From NCBI GenBank assembly GCA_900110595.1, contig FOEZ01000008.1, forward strand, positions 124,001 to 188,000: a stretch of 64,000 nt of DNA, in the 5' to 3' direction. Source of the DNA: Arthrobacter sp. OV608 (GTDB lineage Bacteria; Actinomycetota; Actinomycetes; Actinomycetales; Micrococcaceae). Under the pieces are notes generated by a model. It made no database searches. It was given only the letters and a program-made list of their open reading frames with translations, and was not told where the DNA came from. Positions 60,700 through 64,000 of the stretch are shown here, piece after piece. Each line of letters opens with the position of its first letter. Positions within the stretch are counted from its first letter, which is position 1. The position numbers were made by a program, and so were the translations under genes.

Positions 60700-60738
60700 C
60701 ATAATAGACTGTTAGCACTTAGGCATGTCGAGTGCTAA
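60700..60738 (+). promoter_or_regulatory. CIRCE operator and -10 box of hrcA-dnaJ
   Basis: TTAGCACTT (60712-60720), nine bases, then GAGTGCTAA (60730-60738) matches the CIRCE inverted repeat with one mismatch (T for C at the last base of the left arm). CATAAT at 60700-60705 can serve as a -10 box immediately upstream, so HrcA bound here would block the start of its own transcription. The hrcA GTG follows 60 bases later. Confidence 0.88.
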
Positions 60739-60797
60739 CCCCTGTGAGGTACGGTGCGGGCGGAACGGCTGCCCTGATCCCTGGATGGAGGTGGAGT

Positions 60798-61811
60798 GTG
60801 AGCGAACCGCGCAAGCTTGAAGTACTGCGGGCCATCGTGGAGGACTATGTCCACTCGCGCGAGCCCGTCGGGTCCAAGGCCCTGGTGGAACGGCACCATC
60901 TTGGTGTCTCCAGCGCCACCATTCGCAATGATATGGCCGCACTTGAGGACGAAGGGCTGATCACAGCCCCGCACACAAGCGCAGGCCGCATTCCCACGGA
61001 CAAGGGCTACCGGCTCTTTGTGGACCAGATTTCTGCGGTCAAGCCGCTGTCCCAGGCCGAACGCCGGGCCATTCAGTCCCTGCTGGAAGGGGCAGACGAC
61101 CTCGACGACGTCCTGGAGCGCACCGTCCGGCTGCTGTCCCAGCTGACCAACCAGGTGGCAGTGGTCCAGTATCCGCACCTCAACCGAGCCCTGGTCCGGC
61201 ATATCGAATTCGTCCTCCTGGCACCGCGGAAGGTGCTGGTGGTGCTGATCGCCAACAGCGGCAAGGTGGAGCAGCGGGTCATCGACGTCGGGCAGGACCT
61301 TGGCGACGACGTCCTCGGTACTTTACGCACGCATTTCCTGGCATCCCTTGGCGGGACTGCCCTGAGCCAGCTGACGCAGTCGCTGCCCGCGGTGGTGTCC
61401 GGCGTCGCCCCCGCACAGCGGCAGGCAGCCCAGGCATTGGCGCACGGGCTGGAAGCCCTGGCCCACAGCAGCCGGGAGGACCGCATGGTGATGGCCGGGA
61501 CAGCCAACCTTGCCCGTTCCAACGTGGATTTTCCGCTCAGCATCGGCCCCGTGCTGGAGGCGCTGGAGGAACAGGTGGTGATGCTGCGGCTCCTGAGCGA
61601 GATGGCGCAGGACCACCGTGGGGTGGCCGTCAGCATCGGCCGCGAGAACCCGTACGACGGCCTGGCGGAGGCATCGGTGGTGGCCACCGGGTACGGGCCG
61701 GACAGTGTCGCGAAGATTGGCATCCTGGGCCCCACGAGGATGGACTACCCCACCACCATGGCCGCGGTCAGGGCCGTCGCCCGGTACCTGTCACGGATTT
61801 TAGGTCCCTGA
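60798..61811 (+). CDS. hrcA: Heat-inducible transcription repressor HrcA
   Basis: A 337-residue repressor that binds CIRCE and is kept active by GroEL. The N-terminal winged helix has [53 protein letters not shown], then [18 protein letters not shown]; the C-terminal part has [10 protein letters not shown] and [28 protein letters not shown] at 60798 with GGAGG 6 bases upstream. The longer frame from 60732 would start inside the CIRCE element. Confidence 0.93.
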   Translation: MSEPRKLEVLRAIVEDYVHSREPVGSKALVERHHLGVSSATIRNDMAALEDEGLITAPHTSAGRIPTDKGYRLFVDQISAVKPLSQAERRAIQSLLEGADDLDDVLERTVRLLSQLTNQVAVVQYPHLNRALVRHIEFVLLAPRKVLVVLIANSGKVEQRVIDVGQDLGDDVLGTLRTHFLASLGGTALSQLTQSLPAVVSGVAPAQRQAAQALAHGLEALAHSSREDRMVMAGTANLARSNVDFPLSIGPVLEALEEQVVMLRLLSEMAQDHRGVAVSIGRENPYDGLAEASVVATGYGPDSVAKIGILGPTRMDYPTTMAAVRAVARYLSRILGP

Positions 61812-61893
61812 CCCGAACCGTCCTGCGGCCAGGCACGAACAGTAGCGCCCGCAGTACAACTGCAGGCAAAACAACAAGGAAGAGATACGAACT

Positions 61894-63021
61894 TTGAGCA
61901 GCCACTACGAAGTCCTTGGAGTCTCACCGGATGCAACCGGCGAAGAGATCAAGAAGGCCTACCGCAAGCTGGCCCGCACCCTTCACCCGGACGTTAACCC
62001 CGGCGAAGATGTGGCAGACCGCTTCAAGGCCGTGACCCACGCCTACGAAGTTCTCTCCGATCCCCAGAAGCGCCGGGTGTACGACACCACCGGCAACGAG
62101 AACGGCACGGACAACGGGTTCGGCGGGGGAGCCTACGCCGGCCAGGGCTTCGCCTTCCAGGACATCTTCGATACGTTCTTTGGCGCCGGCGGTTCCTCCG
62201 GGCCCGCATCGCGCGTCCGGCGCGGCCAGGACGCCCTCATCAGCGTCCGGATCGAACTTCGCGACGCCGTTTTCGGCGTCAACAGGAAGCTCGAAGTGGA
62301 TACGGCAGTGGTCTGCCCAACGTGCGAAGGCTCGTGCTGCAGGCCGGGCACCCACCCCGAGCGCTGCGACATCTGCGGCGGCAGCGGCCAGGTCCAGCGG
62401 GCGGTCCGGTCCATCCTGGGCCAGGTCATGACCGCCGCCCCGTGCGGCACCTGCGAAGGCTTCGGCACCGTCATCAAGGACCCCTGCAACGAATGCAGCG
62501 GGCAGGGCCGCATCCGCAGCCGGCGTTCCCTGACCATCAAGGTTCCCGCCGGCGTTGCCACAGGCACCCGCATCCAGCTCTCCGGCCAGGGCGAGGCCGG
62601 TCCTGCCGGCGGCCCCGCCGGAGACCTGTACGTTGAAATCCGCGTCAACAACGACGCCACATATGTCCGGGAGGGCGACGACCTGCACGCCACCCTGAAC
62701 ATCCCCATGACCGCAGCCGCGCTGGGAACAGACGTCACCCTGGAAACCTTCGACGGTCCCCAGGAGATCGATGTGAAGGCAGGAACGCAGTCCGGCGAGA
62801 TCATCACCTTGCGCGGGCTGGGTGTGACCCACCTGCGCGGTTACGGCCGTGGTGATTTGAAGGTCCATCTGCAGGTGGAGACGCCGGCGAAACTGGACGC
62901 GGCGCAGGAGGACCTGCTGCGCCAGCTCGCCAGGTTGCGCGGCGAGCAGATCACGGAGGGCAAGCTGGCCGCCAGCGGCGGTATGTTCGCCAAGCTCCGG
63001 GACCGGTTCGGTAACCTGTAG
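61894..63021 (+). CDS. dnaJ: Chaperone DnaJ (second actinobacterial type)
   Basis: A 375-residue co-chaperone of DnaK. J domain 1-65 with HPD at 31-33; Gly/Phe-rich linker (NGFGGGAYAGQGFAFQDIF); four Cys repeats for two zinc ions (CPTCEGSCCRPG, CDICGGSG, CGTCEGFG, CNECSGQG), of which the first is degenerate after CxxC; then the peptide-binding domain. TTG start with AAGGAAGAG upstream. It lies in an hrcA-dnaJ-rsmE operon; the copy next to dnaK-grpE should be elsewhere. Confidence 0.93.
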   Translation: MSSHYEVLGVSPDATGEEIKKAYRKLARTLHPDVNPGEDVADRFKAVTHAYEVLSDPQKRRVYDTTGNENGTDNGFGGGAYAGQGFAFQDIFDTFFGAGGSSGPASRVRRGQDALISVRIELRDAVFGVNRKLEVDTAVVCPTCEGSCCRPGTHPERCDICGGSGQVQRAVRSILGQVMTAAPCGTCEGFGTVIKDPCNECSGQGRIRSRRSLTIKVPAGVATGTRIQLSGQGEAGPAGGPAGDLYVEIRVNNDATYVREGDDLHATLNIPMTAAALGTDVTLETFDGPQEIDVKAGTQSGEIITLRGLGVTHLRGYGRGDLKVHLQVETPAKLDAAQEDLLRQLARLRGEQITEGKLAASGGMFAKLRDRFGNL

Positions 63022-63023
63022 CG

Positions 63024-63806
63024 GTGAGCAACCCCGTCTTTTTCACGGCGTCCGGGTCCTTGGACCAGATGGCACCCGAAGGGCATTTTGTCCTTGAGGG
63101 ACCTGAGGCCCGGCACGCAGTGACCGTCAAACGGCTGGCTCCCGGCGAGCCCGTGGACATCGTTGACGGCGCCGGCACCCGGATGAGCGGGAAAGTGCTG
63201 TCTGCCTCCCCGGCCGGGCTCGAGGTCGAATGCACGTCCATGGCGGTTGAGGAGCGGCCCGGCGTCAGGCTGGTTCTGGTCCAGGCCCTTGCCAAGGGCG
63301 ACAGGGACGAGCTGGCCATCGAAACCGCCACCGAACTGGGGATCGACGCCGTTATACCGTGGCAGTCCGAAAGGTCCATCGTGCGCTGGAAGGGGGACCG
63401 GGCGGCCAAGGCCCATGCAAAGTGGCAGTCTGTTGTTACCGCGGCTGCCAAACAGGCCCGGCGGGCCTGGATCCCCGAGGTGCGTGCCGCCGTCGACACT
63501 GCCGGTCTCGCTGCTGCTGCCGGGGCGGCCGACCTCGCCGTTATCCTGCACGAGGACGCCGTGCGTCCACTGCGGTTGGTCCTGGAATCGTGGCTCTCGA
63601 ATGATGCTGTAGAAGGGCCGCGGGAAATATTCCTGATTGTCGGCCCCGAAGGGGGCATCAGCCAGCGCGAGGTGACGAAACTGTGCGGCCAGGGAGCCGT
63701 GACTGCCCTGCTGGGGCACCATGTGCTGCGTTCATCAACCGCCGGTCCCGCCGCCGTCGTGCTTGCCAGCGATGTCCTGGGCCGCTGGGCGGCGCCCGCA
63801 GCCTGA
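63024..63806 (+). CDS. rsmE: 16S rRNA m3U1498 methyltransferase
   Basis: A 260-residue SPOUT methyltransferase that methylates U1498 of 16S rRNA. An N-terminal PUA-like domain (HFVLEGPEARHAVTVKRLAPGEPVDIVDG) is followed by the trefoil-knot domain with LVQALAKGDRDELAIETATELGI, IVGPEGGISQREV and LGHHVLRSSTAGPAAVVLASDVLG. The GTG start lies 2 bases after the dnaJ stop, in the same operon. Confidence 0.93.
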   Translation: MSNPVFFTASGSLDQMAPEGHFVLEGPEARHAVTVKRLAPGEPVDIVDGAGTRMSGKVLSASPAGLEVECTSMAVEERPGVRLVLVQALAKGDRDELAIETATELGIDAVIPWQSERSIVRWKGDRAAKAHAKWQSVVTAAAKQARRAWIPEVRAAVDTAGLAAAAGAADLAVILHEDAVRPLRLVLESWLSNDAVEGPREIFLIVGPEGGISQREVTKLCGQGAVTALLGHHVLRSSTAGPAAVVLASDVLGRWAAPAA

Positions 63807-63817
63807 ACGGCCACGGC

Positions 63818-64000
63818 TTACCGTACTTTGAATCCCCGGGTATCTTCGGTGCCGTTTTGCTGGCTGTCGGGGTTGGACGTTTGCCCGACCCGGAGCTCGT
63901 AGTCGCCGGCGGGCAGGGTCAGGGCCAGCGTAAAGACTCCCGCCTGGGCAGGGTCCGCCGCGGCGGTGGTCTCGCCGGTCAGGAATGGTGTCTTGTTCCC
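63818..64000 (-). CDS. C-terminal fragment of a protein with an Ig-like (possibly Gmad2) domain
   Basis: An open frame of 60 codons enters from the right edge on the minus strand and ends at TAA 63820-63818. The visible end has a beta-sandwich pattern (GVFTLALTLPAGDYELRVGQTSNPDSQQNG ... GFKVR) like the immunoglobulin-like Gmad2 domain of secreted or lipid-anchored proteins. It is convergent with rsmE, with 11 bases between the stops. The start is outside the window, so the assignment is tentative. Confidence 0.5.
   Translation of the reverse strand, partial: GNKTPFLTGETTAAADPAQAGVFTLALTLPAGDYELRVGQTSNPDSQQNGTEDTRGFKVR

Overview
The window is a high-GC chromosomal segment with many GTG and TTG starts, tight 1-8 nt gene overlaps and actinobacterial gene orders such as pyrR-pyrBC-carAB-pyrF-mihF-gmk-rpoZ-coaBC-metK-priA and hrcA-dnaJ-rsmE. 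Together with DUF6167, DUF3097 and an actinobacterial-type integration host factor, this points to the Micrococcaceae, most likely Arthrobacter or Pseudarthrobacter. Species cannot be fixed from sequence reading alone. No tRNA, rRNA, CRISPR array, insertion sequence or prophage was seen.

Layout. 1-11520: the tail of rpsD, then alaS-ruvX-mltG and the shikimate genes aroE-aroC-aroK-aroB, followed by efp and nusB. 11628-20012: an accessory catabolic cluster (GntR/FCD regulator, sugar-phosphate epimerase, DhaKL-type kinase, RpiB-like isomerase, 3-hydroxyacyl-CoA-dehydrogenase-like oxidoreductase, SDR, a 51-residue membrane protein, MFS carrier, TpiA-like isomerase). Its gene content matches tetritol/ketotetrose (erythritol, threitol, erythrulose) pathways that end in D-erythrose 4-phosphate. 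The same 13-base motif, in opposite orientations, lies in front of the regulator and in front of the catabolic operon. 20009-36576: a PrsW-like protease, then the pyrimidine operon with a PyrR-binding-like hairpin in its leader, then gmk, rpoZ, coaBC, metK and a priA with no visible helicase motifs.

36579-46538: an array of 21-base repeats that carries the stop codon of a glycosyltransferase gene, a three-gene minus-strand operon, and a glycerol regulon (SorC-type regulator divergent from glpD-glpF-glpK) facing a FAD/Rieske oxidoreductase. 46636-49351: leuS preceded by a short leucine-codon leader peptide and a terminator, which is a classical attenuator layout. 49407-54486: degV, comEA, a comEC without its C-terminal nuclease-like domain, and holA. 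54557-63806: a VOC gene remnant, rpsT, an orphan PemK/MazF-like protein, lepA, hemW, DUF4870 and DUF3097 proteins, and the heat-shock group hrcA-dnaJ-rsmE behind a CIRCE operator. A gene fragment on the minus strand runs off the right end.

Most genes are central housekeeping functions: translation, aromatic and pyrimidine synthesis, and cofactors. The parts most worth a second look are the C4-sugar cluster with its shared operator, the repeat array in which every unit holds an in-frame stop, and the RNA-level controls in front of pyrR and leuS.
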